Origin: Sporosarcina sp. FSL K6-3457
GTDB taxonomy: Bacteria; Bacillota; Bacilli; Bacillales_A; Planococcaceae
Assembly: GCF_038007285.1 (NCBI RefSeq)
Contig: NZ_JBBOWX010000001.1
Coordinates: 2,559,501-2,623,500 of the forward strand
Reading direction: 5' to 3'
Length of the DNA stretch: 64,000 nucleotides
The notes under the pieces were generated by a model. The model was not told the DNA's origin. It saw only the letters and a program-made list of their open reading frames with translations, and ran no database searches. The first letter of the stretch is position 1; every line of letters begins with the position of its first letter. A program made the position numbers and the translations under genes. Positions 7,432 to 14,561 of this stretch are shown here, piece after piece.

Positions 7432-8480
7432 AGCGCTTGTTCTCCTCCTAATTCTCGTAGTAGTTCTTGTCGCATTCTGTCGATTTCTGAATCAGATTCA
7501 ACCGGAACAACCGACTTAGGTTGCTTATCCTTCGCAAACCATTCAGGCGCAATTTCCTCGCGTCCAGATTTTCTCGATTTATTCTGCGCCGGGAAGTGTC
7601 GGTCAAGGATAAATCCGACGCAGTACGACAACGAGTGAATCCGATCTCTTGAGTGCCGAGGGTTATAATTCCTGAACGATTCTTCCAAACTACTAATTGC
7701 TTCCAACAGCGGAACACCTGCCGCTTGAATCTCTTTAGCTGCATTCAAGTCGGCTGGTTTAAAATCAAATCCAAAAGCACGCAATTCTACAAAACGATTC
7801 AACAGCTTGCGGAGATAAATTTCTGACGAATCGTCATTCCCGTTTTTTGATTTTGTTTCAACAAGATTTTCGAAATCAGCAGCATCTTTCTTTACCTCTG
7901 TTTTTATGTTTATTGTCTTTAATATTTCTTTTGTATTTATAGGGGTGTCAATTTGACCTACTCTAGAGGTGTCGCCGTGACCACTACTAGGGGGTGTCGG
8001 CATGACCACTAGGGGGGTGTCACTATGACTACTAGTAGGGGGTGTCGTTTCGACCACTACTAAATCCTCTTTAGGGGTGTCATCTTGACCACTACTAGAT
8101 TCATAATTTTGTCCGCTAGAGGTGTCATCTTGACCACTACTAATTTCCATCCCTGTGTACTGTTTGATAGTCCATTTCGTGTAATTTTTGTTGAATTCGA
8201 CGATTTTAGGACTAGAACCAATGGGTGCTTTTACTTCGATAATCACGTTACTTTCTTCCAAAGACTGAAGTGTTTCGATGACTCTTTTTCGTTGTAAACC
8301 GGTCTGACGAATGATTTGATTTAAGCTAAACTCACACTGTTTTCTATTCCATCCATAAGTGTTGCGCCATAATGCCAGAAGCAACTTAAGCTGATTTTGC
8401 GTGAATCTGAAGGACTGGATGGCATCCAACAGTTCATTGGCTATCTTGGTGTATCCATGTTCCAACTGGACATCAGCCAC
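7428..8480 (-). CDS. Phage replication initiator (replication protein O type), 350 aa
   Basis: GTG 8480 behind AAAGGGTG. Residues 5-100 (LEHGYTKIANELLDAIQ, LNQIIRQTGLQRKRVIETLQSLE) match the winged-helix N-terminal domain of phage replication protein O. A low-complexity Ser/Gly/Asp/Thr linker at about residues 113-180 is encoded by tandem DNA repeats resembling origin iterons. The C-terminal third (YLRKLLNRF onward) resembles replisome-organiser C-termini. It would open the phage origin and recruit helicase. No DnaC-like helicase loader follows in the operon, so it may use the host loader; that is inference. Confidence 0.85.
   Translation of the reverse strand: MADVQLEHGYTKIANELLDAIQSFRFTQNQLKLLLALWRNTYGWNRKQCEFSLNQIIRQTGLQRKRVIETLQSLEESNVIIEVKAPIGSSPKIVEFNKNYTKWTIKQYTGMEISSGQDDTSSGQNYESSSGQDDTPKEDLVVVETTPPTSSHSDTPLVVMPTPPSSGHGDTSRVGQIDTPINTKEILKTINIKTEVKKDAADFENLVETKSKNGNDDSSEIYLRKLLNRFVELRAFGFDFKPADLNAAKEIQAAGVPLLEAISSLEESFRNYNPRHSRDRIHSLSYCVGFILDRHFPAQNKSRKSGREEIAPEWFAKDKQPKSVVPVESDSEIDRMRQELLRELGGEQAL
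7941..8144. repeat. Iteron-like repeats, candidate phage replication origin
   Basis: Seven imperfect copies of a unit close to GGGGTGTCatctTGACCACT occur, on the plus strand beginning near 7941, 7965, 7989, 8011, 8036, 8072 and 8117. A degenerate half copy lies near 8100. Spacing is about 24-26 bp over the first five, then about 36 and 45 bp. Each unit has partial dyad symmetry (GGTGTCA / TGACC). They lie inside the linker-coding part of the replication protein gene, as the lambda and P22 origins lie inside their initiator genes. Confidence 0.7.
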
Positions 8481-8505
8481 TTATTTCACACCCTTTTAAA
8501 ACTTT

Positions 8506-8985
8506 TTAGTATATGACCTTTTTAACAATTTCCCATACTTCCAACGCACTTTCGTCTGGATCTTCGAATATTTCCGAACCACTGAAACGAATAACACGAT
8601 AACCCAGCCGCATTAAACGCCTTTCTCTTTGCTTGTCTTTCCTAACTTGCTCCTTGGTTTTCTCGTGAAAATCATGACCATCACATTCGATGACGAATTC
8701 ATGATTTATTTCTCGCTCCATATCAGCAATTGACAAAGTGATGTCTGTACGGTATTTTGCATTCCTGAAAACCACTTCTTCTTGAACTTCTATATTGAAT
8801 AAGAATCTGTCACAAAATAAATCAAAGTGTTTAAATAAGTCTTCTAGCGCTAAAAACATTAATTGTTCAATGGGAGATTCACACTTCAAAATACGGATGT
8901 CTTCTATTTCGTTTCCTTCATCCAATAAACGCCCTGTCACTCCGTCCAGATAATCTAAGACACTTTTCTCTAATTTCGACTTCAT
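8506..8985 (-). CDS. DUF559/Vsr-like PDDEXK endonuclease
   Basis: Start at ATG 8985, seven bases after CAGGGGG. Contains CESPIEQLMFLAL near residue 35, YRTDITL, then HEFVIECDGHDFHEK and QRERRLMRLGYRVIRFSGSEIF, the full signature of the DUF559 / very-short-patch-repair-like endonuclease fold with the catalytic D and ECD residues. At 159 residues it is a single-domain enzyme. It sits between the recombination module and the replication initiator, so a role in processing phage DNA ends or branched DNA is plausible. It is not linked to a methylase here. Confidence 0.8.
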   Translation of the reverse strand: MKSKLEKSVLDYLDGVTGRLLDEGNEIEDIRILKCESPIEQLMFLALEDLFKHFDLFCDRFLFNIEVQEEVVFRNAKYRTDITLSIADMEREINHEFVIECDGHDFHEKTKEQVRKDKQRERRLMRLGYRVIRFSGSEIFEDPDESALEVWEIVKKVIY

Positions 8986-8999
8986 AACAATGCCCCCTG

Positions 9000-9695
9000 T
9001 CAAGGTACATACACGAGCTTCCCTGTGGTCGCTTGCACCGCCCTTTTAAACTCTTCTTCATTGCTGTTGGTATCGCTCAGATGCAGCAAATGAATCTCTT
9101 GGACTCGCGATAAATCGTTAGCCTTTAAGAATTCAAGTAAGTTTTCTAGCGAGAAGTGACTCCCGATAATTCGGTTTGCTAGAAACTCCGGAATGCGTCC
9201 AGATTCAACATTTTCATCAAGGATTTTTCGTGAATAGTTACACTCAATCATCAAGTGAGTAAGACCTGTAAATCTGTATTTCACGTAGTAGGTATCTGTT
9301 GCGAAAAGTAACTTAATGCCATTATCGCTCTGTATAAGAAAACCGTGATTCTCGACATCGTGTTGGACATCGAACGGTAAAATAGTAAACGTCCCAACTC
9401 TGAACTGTTTCTTGTTTTCATACCGCCTAATTCGGTTATGCTGTATGCCTATTTCACGTTCGGTAGTCTCCGACATATAAACGTCCACCGAAGCGTCTAA
9501 CGCTCCCTGTACCCCTTTACAGTGGTCTTTGTGGCTATGACTAATCAATGCAGCTGCTACTTTCGAAGTTTCATAGTTTAAAGCCCGCTGAATCTTTTTG
9601 AACTGGACGCCCAGCTCGATTAAGAGCCGGGTTTGTCCATCGTCAATCATGTAGCAGTTTCCTGTTGATCCAGTTGCAAGTGTTCGGATAATCAT
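9000..9695 (-). CDS. YycJ/WalJ-like metallo-beta-lactamase fold nuclease
   Basis: ATG 9695 shares a base with the recT stop (TGATG). Has ATGSTGNCY at residues 7-15, the metal motif HSHKDH at 53-58, a DVQHD histidine, ATDTYYV and a late GSHFSLENLLEFL, the same order as in the chromosomal YycJ (WalJ) 5'-3' exonuclease family. MBL proteins next to recT are common in Firmicutes phages. I infer it is the exonuclease that makes ssDNA tails for RecT, since no YqaJ or lambda-Exo homologue is visible. Confidence 0.82.
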   Translation of the reverse strand: MIIRTLATGSTGNCYMIDDGQTRLLIELGVQFKKIQRALNYETSKVAAALISHSHKDHCKGVQGALDASVDVYMSETTEREIGIQHNRIRRYENKKQFRVGTFTILPFDVQHDVENHGFLIQSDNGIKLLFATDTYYVKYRFTGLTHLMIECNYSRKILDENVESGRIPEFLANRIIGSHFSLENLLEFLKANDLSRVQEIHLLHLSDTNSNEEEFKRAVQATTGKLVYVP

Positions 9696-10600
9696 CAGAA
9701 GCCAGGTCCATTCGTCACCGCTTGTTTCGGTTGTTCGGGCTCTGTATAAATTTCTTGTTTAACCGGCTCTGCATCGATGATTTCATCAGTCTCTCGATTT
9801 ACTTCTTTTTGAGGTTCTGATTGAAAATCAATCATTTCTGTGTTTGCGTTTTCCCTAATTTCGGCATCGGGATTAATTTCACGGCGTGGCGTTTCATCAA
9901 ATTCGTTTTCTGTCGTATTGTTGATTGATTCGACCAACAGGTCACTGTCGTCACTTGTGTTAATAAAGGCTTTAGCCGCACGATTGATTACGGTACGTTT
10001 AGCCATTTCTTGCGGAAACTTCTTGTGCACTGCCTGTTGCGTCTTAGACTGACCCCACGAAGCTTCTATTTCTTTCTTGGTCATAACTGTCATGATTTCT
10101 TCGTCATCAGTGGTTTGGACAATAGCATATGCACCGATAATGTCTTTGTCACGATTTTCAAAAGCTGTTTTATGGCTTACTAGTTTCTCGCGCCCCCTGT
10201 CGTTCTCGTATTCAAAAACATCGTCCTTGTAAATTACGTTGGCCCAGATGTCCTTGACGTTCGTAAGTCGTTTCAGAACTGCTTGCGTCCCGAAATACGA
10301 GCGATTAAGTTTACAAGTATCACCGTATTTGATGAAGTAGCACTGTGTCTTAGCTGGACTTAAACCTTGTGTCACCATGTCCAATAGCGCGTTAGCTACG
10401 GATGCTTTAGAACAGATTTCAAGTAGATTTCCTCCGGCATTATTGCTTAGTGCGAAAAATGCGCTTTTTAACGCGTTACTGTGGTTATAGTTTTGAGGTA
10501 GTACCAAGCCCTCTTCTTGCAAACTGATTAATGCTGCGTTCACGTCGTTCGTAATGTCCTTCTGGATTAGCGCTACTGATTGTGTTGGTTCTTTAGCCAT
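9695..10600 (-). CDS. recT: RecT single-strand annealing protein
   Basis: ATG 10600 within the last codons of the upstream gene. Residues 25-215 carry RecT family landmarks: ALKSAFFALSNN, VANALLDMVTQGLSPAKTQCYFI, the KLNRSYFGTQAVLKR core and FPQEMAKRTVINRAAKAFIN. The C-terminal 75 residues are acidic and disordered. RecT anneals complementary ssDNA and promotes phage recombination. It is embedded in an operon with a Rad50-like ATPase upstream and an MBL nuclease downstream. Confidence 0.95.
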   Translation of the reverse strand: MAKEPTQSVALIQKDITNDVNAALISLQEEGLVLPQNYNHSNALKSAFFALSNNAGGNLLEICSKASVANALLDMVTQGLSPAKTQCYFIKYGDTCKLNRSYFGTQAVLKRLTNVKDIWANVIYKDDVFEYENDRGREKLVSHKTAFENRDKDIIGAYAIVQTTDDEEIMTVMTKKEIEASWGQSKTQQAVHKKFPQEMAKRTVINRAAKAFINTSDDSDLLVESINNTTENEFDETPRREINPDAEIRENANTEMIDFQSEPQKEVNRETDEIIDAEPVKQEIYTEPEQPKQAVTNGPGF

Positions 10601-10799
10601 TATTAATTACCCCTCTCAACTCTTTAGTGGTAATGTGAGATTCGGTTGAAGAATAACGAACTTCACCAATCACTCTACCGCCATTAGCACGTGTTTTTTT
10701 ATAACTTTTCAAGGCATCTTCCGCAGTCTTTGCATCGCGCGCTTCAACCACATACTCAACTCGACTTTCTATTACTTCACTTACAATGAATTTTGGCAT
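10593..10799 (-). CDS. Hypothetical phage protein, 68 aa
   Basis: ATG 10799 behind GAAGGAGGCAATTTAA; its end overlaps recT by 8 bases. Beta-alpha-beta soluble protein (MPKFIVSEVIESRVEYVVEA). No family recognised; its place between the ATPase and recT suggests an accessory role. Confidence 0.6.
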   Translation of the reverse strand: MPKFIVSEVIESRVEYVVEARDAKTAEDALKSYKKTRANGGRVIGEVRYSSTESHITTKELRGVINNG

Positions 10800-12785
10800 T
10801 TAAATTGCCTCCTTCATATCGTCCGCTTGCTTTTCAATCCGTAACTGCTTGTCCTTTTCGGAAGCAACAAGGCTGATTAACTGTGAATCGGTTTCAATCA
10901 CGCCGGTAACTGATTCAGCGTTGTCGATAAAGGTCAATACTCTAAATCCGTAATGCTCAGAAAGCGTCTGGATGATGTCTAGCCCGACTCTTATTTTCGC
11001 TCCGTCGTTTAAATCAGAGCTGTAGGGAACGCCTTTGTAGGTAGTCTCGCAAACATCATTTAACTCACCGTTTACTTGCTTGTGGAATAGCTTGAATCGG
11101 GCAAGTTTGAATTTGCTATTAATCTTCTCGTCTAACAAATCAACTTTCGTTCTTGTGAATTCTTCAATGAGGAATAACTCTTTTTCCACTTGTTCAAATT
11201 CTTTCGCTAACTTCGTTTGCTGCGTTTCAAGTTCCGCGATTCGATTTCTAGCTTTTATCGCCGCGTCTTGTTGTGCGATTCTAGCGTTGCATTCTCGTAG
11301 TTTGATACGTAATTCGGAAACTTCTTTCTCGATGTTGCCAACAGCACTTGTTGCATTTTCTTTAAGTAATTGAATTTCTTCATTCAGCTTCGTTTGTTCT
11401 TTCAGCTTCGCCTGATATTTCGAATCTTGACGGGCGTCTTTGACTTCCTCCCTCAATGCTTCTAGTTCAGCTTCAAGTTTCGCGACAGCATTTTGTTTCA
11501 CTTCAATTTCAGACTGAGTAGTGCTTGTTGTATTGGATAGTTTTTCGTTTAGCTCCAGCAGTTCATCTTTTTTCTTTGCGCCCGCTTTTCCTAACTCTTG
11601 GATTTCTTCTAGTCTTTGTGACTTCTTAAGATTGAAAGCAGTCAACGCCTTTTCTTTCGCCGCCGCCACTTGTTCAACTGGTAAGTCTTGTTCACAAGTC
11701 GGGCAGACGCATTCGACTTCATGGGTAAACTCTGATGATTCGAGAACTGTGTACTCCTCACGAAGAGGGACTAGTTTCTTTTCAGTGGATTCAAATTCTT
11801 CGTTATTGCGTTTGACCTGGTATTCCGCATCCTCTTTTTTGCGCTTAAGAATCGAAATGTTTGATTGTTCTTCTTGGATTTTCGCGTTTACCTTATTCGC
11901 TTTTTCAATTGAGTCAGCTTCAAGATCTCGCTTAATGGATTCGAGGTCCAAAGCGACTTGCTGTAGTTCCTGTTGCTTACCGACAATCGCAGTACCATTC
12001 TTGATATTGTTGATTTGCGTTTCGTGTCCACTAATTTCTTTTTCGAGTATTGCAACTTCATTATTGATAGAAGTTACGTCGGTATTTTCTTCCGGAAGAG
12101 AGTTATGATTTTCTTTAATCGCTACAGGAATAGTTTTTAGTTCTTCATTGATTTTTGATTTCTTTGCCGCGATGATTAGTTTGTGGTCCTCTATTTTCCG
12201 ACCTTTTAGAATGCCGGTTAACTCTTTCAGCTTTTCATTTGATGAAATGACATCCTCGTCAGATAAATCACCTACAATGTCCAGAAGCGTCTTGCGGCGA
12301 TCCGTCCACTTTAATTGTTCGTTGAAGTAAGTAGGTGACGTAAGGAGTCTAAAGATTTCCTCGTCAATCATATTTTCAATCTCTTTTTTGTACTGCCCCT
12401 CGGGAGTTGGCACATCATTAATGGAATATCTGTTTTTATTGCCTTTAAACGTCTTTTCTGGCGAATTTCTAGCTTTTGTCCAATCTTCGTAATGCACTCG
12501 TTTTAAAGCGAGCTCCACTCCGTCAACTAGGAATATCGCTTCGACCTCATTTTCCAAACCACTTATTTCTTCACCGTTTTCAGTTAACGTCTTCACAGTA
12601 AACTTCGAAACATTTTTACTGTTTTTATTGAACAATAGCCAAAGGAAAGCGTCGTACAATGTCGTTTTTCCTGCTCCATTTTCACCGTAGATTTTCACAT
12701 CATCACCGTTGACCTCAAGCGTAAAGTCCTTCACGCCTTTGAAGTTTTTAAGAGTTAGTTTCATCAATTTAATTTCTTTCATCAT
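10800..12785 (-). CDS. Rad50/SbcC-like AAA ATPase with zinc hook
   Basis: ATG 12785 (or 12782) behind ACGAGGAGGAAGA. Walker A GENGAGKTT at residues 34-42, long coiled coils at about 200-350 and 370-550, and a CPTC zinc hook at 361-364 at the coil apex. The C-terminal lobe has SSDLNDGAKIRVGLDIIQTL as a signature-like segment and VLTFIDNAES in the Walker B place, with D-N instead of the usual D-E. Such ATPases tether and process DNA ends, usually with an Mre11/SbcD nuclease; none is visible here. Linked to recT and an MBL nuclease. Confidence 0.85.
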   Translation of the reverse strand: MMKEIKLMKLTLKNFKGVKDFTLEVNGDDVKIYGENGAGKTTLYDAFLWLLFNKNSKNVSKFTVKTLTENGEEISGLENEVEAIFLVDGVELALKRVHYEDWTKARNSPEKTFKGNKNRYSINDVPTPEGQYKKEIENMIDEEIFRLLTSPTYFNEQLKWTDRRKTLLDIVGDLSDEDVISSNEKLKELTGILKGRKIEDHKLIIAAKKSKINEELKTIPVAIKENHNSLPEENTDVTSINNEVAILEKEISGHETQINNIKNGTAIVGKQQELQQVALDLESIKRDLEADSIEKANKVNAKIQEEQSNISILKRKKEDAEYQVKRNNEEFESTEKKLVPLREEYTVLESSEFTHEVECVCPTCEQDLPVEQVAAAKEKALTAFNLKKSQRLEEIQELGKAGAKKKDELLELNEKLSNTTSTTQSEIEVKQNAVAKLEAELEALREEVKDARQDSKYQAKLKEQTKLNEEIQLLKENATSAVGNIEKEVSELRIKLRECNARIAQQDAAIKARNRIAELETQQTKLAKEFEQVEKELFLIEEFTRTKVDLLDEKINSKFKLARFKLFHKQVNGELNDVCETTYKGVPYSSDLNDGAKIRVGLDIIQTLSEHYGFRVLTFIDNAESVTGVIETDSQLISLVASEKDKQLRIEKQADDMKEAI

Positions 12786-12934
12786 TCTTCCTCCTCGTAT
12801 AAATAGTCTTGGTAAAGTTCTTCCACGCCATCAGTACAAAAAGTACAAGGTGGATTTACGAAGCATGTACAATCGTATTCACCATTTTTTCTAAGGTGTT
12901 CCATGAATTCTTCGCGGTCCATCTTCACTTCCAA
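12782..12934 (-). CDS. Small CxC...CxxC phage protein, 50 aa
   Basis: TTG 12934 behind ACAAGGAGTG. Contains DCTC and CTFC about 10 residues apart, a likely zinc site, and an acidic tail YEEEE. Its stop overlaps the start of the Rad50-like ATPase gene, so the two are translationally coupled. Confidence 0.55.
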   Translation of the reverse strand: MEVKMDREEFMEHLRKNGEYDCTCFVNPPCTFCTDGVEELYQDYLYEEEE

Positions 12935-13026
12935 AACGCTCACTCCTTGTAATTAATGGGGTTCTACGCTAAAATAGCGGTAATAAGATTTTCAGAACCC
13001 CGAATCCACTGTTGTCGCAGTGGGTT

Positions 13027-13179
13027 TTATTTTTGTTCAAATTCTTTTTCGAGTTCTGCTGTTGTGATCTCGTCGTGACAATCAGCACATCGTTGTGGAT
13101 AACCGTTACCGTCGCCCATGTACACGCCGCACCCTTCGCAAAACTCACCGTCTAGCGTCATTTCAGCGTATTCACCCAT
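13027..13179 (-). CDS. Zinc-ribbon-like phage protein, 50 aa
   Basis: ATG 13179 behind GGAAGGGGTGAGCTAG. CEGCGVYMGDGNGYPQRC with a following ADCH gives two CxxC/CxxCH knuckles. The C-terminus is an acidic helix. Overlaps the upstream gene by 8 bases. Function unknown. Confidence 0.6.
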   Translation of the reverse strand: MGEYAEMTLDGEFCEGCGVYMGDGNGYPQRCADCHDEITTAELEKEFEQK

Positions 13180-13378
13180 CTAGCTCACCCCTTCCAAGTA
13201 ACCCGTTAAGGCGTTCGTGAACCATGCTGAGTGCAACATCGAGCCCTTTGCTGACACCGTTTTTGTAACCGGCATCGTAGTCGTCATCATCATTTGACCG
13301 CTCGATGTTGGCCCTTTCGTCAAGAAGCTTTTGTGATAACTCAAGCAGCTCTTCGCTAACGGATTTTTCTTGATTCAT
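13172..13378 (-). CDS. Hypothetical phage protein, 68 aa
   Basis: Start at ATG 13378, which overlaps the stop of the 47-residue membrane protein (ATGA). Helical protein with a NDDDDYDAGYKNGV segment. No family recognised. Confidence 0.55.
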   Translation of the reverse strand: MNQEKSVSEELLELSQKLLDERANIERSNDDDDYDAGYKNGVSKGLDVALSMVHERLNGLLGRGELDG

Positions 13379-13518
13379 AGTGTCACCACCCAAAGAATCG
13401 CAGTTAGTGCCAGCGCGCCGCCAAGAATGCCGTAAAACATCCACCCATCCGCCGGGTGTAGTTTGTCATCTGGCTCATCAAGGAAGAGGAAGTAATTCAA
13501 CCGTTTGATTAGATTCAT
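13375..13518 (-). CDS. Small membrane protein, 47 aa
   Basis: ATG 13518 behind AAAGGAGAATCATT. Cytoplasmic N-terminus (MNLIKRLNYFLFLDEP) then one hydrophobic helix at residues 26-46 (MFYGILGGALALTAILWVV). Coupled by ATGA to the next gene. Function unknown. Confidence 0.55.
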   Translation of the reverse strand: MNLIKRLNYFLFLDEPDDKLHPADGWMFYGILGGALALTAILWVVTL

Positions 13519-13625
13519 AATGATTCTCCTTTCTTTCTATTTGATGGTTGAATCCCATCAAACAATCCGCCAACGCTGCCAAGGATGGAGGTAATCCCGT
13601 TCGCGAACTGTTTGATAGGAGCCAA
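13515..13625 (-). CDS. Candidate micro-protein, 36 aa
   Basis: Begins at TTG 13625 with GGAG six bases upstream; stop overlaps the next ATG (TTATGA). Sequence MAPIKQFANGITSILGSVGG has the look of a short amphipathic or membrane-associated peptide. Low certainty because of size and start codon; the coupled stop favours it. Confidence 0.4.
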   Translation of the reverse strand: MAPIKQFANGITSILGSVGGLFDGIQPSNRKKGESL

Positions 13626-13641
13626 AGCTCCGTATCTTAAT

Positions 13642-13713
13642 CTACAATTTCCGTTTCAGTCGTACCCACAGCATCGAAGAGTTGCAATGTTCGAGTTTTT
13701 TTCTCACCGGCAT
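13642..13713 (-). CDS. Candidate basic micro-peptide, 23 aa
   Basis: ATG 13713 behind GCGAGGTGAAAGAC, a good ribosome binding site, followed by 23 codons (MPVRKKLEHCN...). May be a genuine leader peptide or the remnant of a larger gene. Its promoter-proximal region is crossed by the plus-strand RNA described at 13747. Confidence 0.3.
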   Translation of the reverse strand: MPVRKKLEHCNSSMLWVRLKRKL

Positions 13714-13731
13714 GTCTTTCACCTCGCTTTG

Positions 13732-13740
13732 TGGTATAAT
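13732..13740 (+). promoter_or_regulatory. Extended -10 promoter for the plus-strand small RNA
   Basis: TGGTATAAT is a perfect extended -10 element. No convincing -35 is seen 17 bp upstream, as is usual with extended -10 promoters. Transcription would start near 13747. Confidence 0.5.
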
Positions 13741-13746
13741 AAAATC

Positions 13747-13809
13747 ACTTGTATGTGGTGTATAAGTTGTCATTCGCCGGTTGATGTTAGCGCATCAGTC
13801 GGTTTTTTT
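13747..13809 (+). ncRNA. Candidate phage antisense small RNA, about 63 nt
   Basis: An extended -10 promoter at 13732-13740 is followed 60 bases later by an intrinsic terminator: stem CCGGTTGATG / CATCAGTCGG (with two G-U pairs), six-base loop, then seven T. No open reading frame lies between. The RNA would be complementary to the minus-strand early transcript, covering the end of the 88-residue gene and the following gap. By position it recalls the short oop RNA of lambda, but no homology is claimed. Confidence 0.5.
13777..13809 (+). terminator. Intrinsic terminator on the plus strand
   Basis: Left arm 13777-13786, loop 13787-13792, right arm 13793-13802, T tract 13803-13809. The T run is on the plus strand only, so it does not end the minus-strand early operon. 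Confidence 0.7.
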
Positions 13810-14061
13810 ATGTCCAAAATTAATTAAACTAACGTGTATGCCGTTCATTCCCGCTTTTCTAAATGCATCCTCTAACCGTTTGGATGATTGCAATCGAGTT
13901 AGACTTACAAGTGATAAGTGCATGTCTACCGTGCGTTTAAGCGCTTCGTCGACGTTATCCGTCCATAGATTCGTTTCAATACTTTCGAGTTGGTGCAAGA
14001 TCATTCTTTTGATTTCTAGCACGTCCGAAATATCATCACGCTTGTAGTTTTCTAGTTTCAT
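13795..14061 (-). CDS. Hypothetical phage protein, 88 aa
   Basis: ATG 14061 preceded by TAGGAGGCAACT. Helical protein (DVLEIKRMILHQLESIETNLW) with no cysteines. Follows the XRE regulator with a 9-base gap. Its last codons are overlapped by the terminator of the plus-strand RNA. Confidence 0.6.
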   Translation of the reverse strand: MKLENYKRDDISDVLEIKRMILHQLESIETNLWTDNVDEALKRTVDMHLSLVSLTRLQSSKRLEDAFRKAGMNGIHVSLINFGHKKTD

Positions 14062-14070
14062 AGTTGCCTC

Positions 14071-14361
14071 CTACATAAATTTGATAAAGCCGCCGACAAA
14101 TTGAGTTAACATTTGTGTTAATGCAACCACATCCACGCCGTTGACTATCGCCACTCCTACCTCAATTGGCGTTGTGTTCGCAGACTGTAAACGAGATTGG
14201 ACAACTTGCAACCATCTGAGTAAGTCGTCTGACTTTAACGGCATTTCATCTCTTTCTAACTTCGATATCGTGCTTCTCGAAATATTCACTAATGGAGCTA
14301 TTTCCTCTTGCGTCAACTTGACCGCTTTCCGTGTCGCTTTCAATGCCATTCCAAAATTCAT
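14071..14361 (-). CDS. XRE-family helix-turn-helix regulator, 96 aa
   Basis: ATG 14361. Residues 8-52 form an XRE helix-turn-helix (RKAVKLTQEEIAPLVNISRSTISKLERDE). The C-terminal half is moderately hydrophobic (VNGVDVVALTQMLTQFVGGF), perhaps for oligomerisation or membrane contact. Two adjacent 17-bp dyads lie immediately upstream, suggesting autoregulation. It is a third regulator beside the CI/Cro pair and the antirepressor. Confidence 0.75.
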   Translation of the reverse strand: MNFGMALKATRKAVKLTQEEIAPLVNISRSTISKLERDEMPLKSDDLLRWLQVVQSRLQSANTTPIEVGVAIVNGVDVVALTQMLTQFVGGFIKFM

Positions 14362-14385
14362 AACATTTATTCACCCACTCTCGAA

Positions 14386-14419
14386 TGTTCAAATTCTGAA
14401 CATGTTCTTGAATTGAACA
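14386..14419. promoter_or_regulatory. Tandem dyad operators upstream of the XRE gene
   Basis: Two abutting 17-bp inverted repeats, both TGTTC-N7-GAACA, at 14386-14402 and 14403-14419. Their junction forms GAACATGTTC. They sit 25-58 bases upstream of the XRE start. The half-site spacing differs from the Bacillus LexA box (GAAC-N4-GTTC), so an XRE operator is more likely. Confidence 0.65.
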
Positions 14420-14561
14420 GTATTTACCAAATGAATCTAGTAATATAGTTAATGAAGGAAGAGTTAACTTGTTGGAACGACCCCTCCGACAACCTCGCAT
14501 TGACCTCTTAACACCTCGCTTCGCAACTCCGTATGTAAGGGGCCGCCCGCCCCTCTTCGTT

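Noticed and set aside
7941..8144. CRISPR array
   Set aside because: Units are imperfect, spaced irregularly, have no unique spacers of constant length and lie inside a protein-coding linker.
11521..12108. 195-codon plus-strand Ser/Phe-rich frame
   Set aside because: Antisense of the coiled-coil part of the Rad50-like ATPase; the Ser/Phe bias is the usual complement of Glu/Lys codons.
14398..14407. GAACATGTTC read as a LexA/SOS box
   Set aside because: Half-sites are separated by 2 bases rather than the 4 of the Bacillus LexA box; it arises at the junction of two longer TGTTC-N7-GAACA dyads.
14246..14500. 84-codon minus-strand frame overlapping the XRE gene
   Set aside because: It is out of phase with a clear XRE helix-turn-helix protein and has no ribosome binding site.
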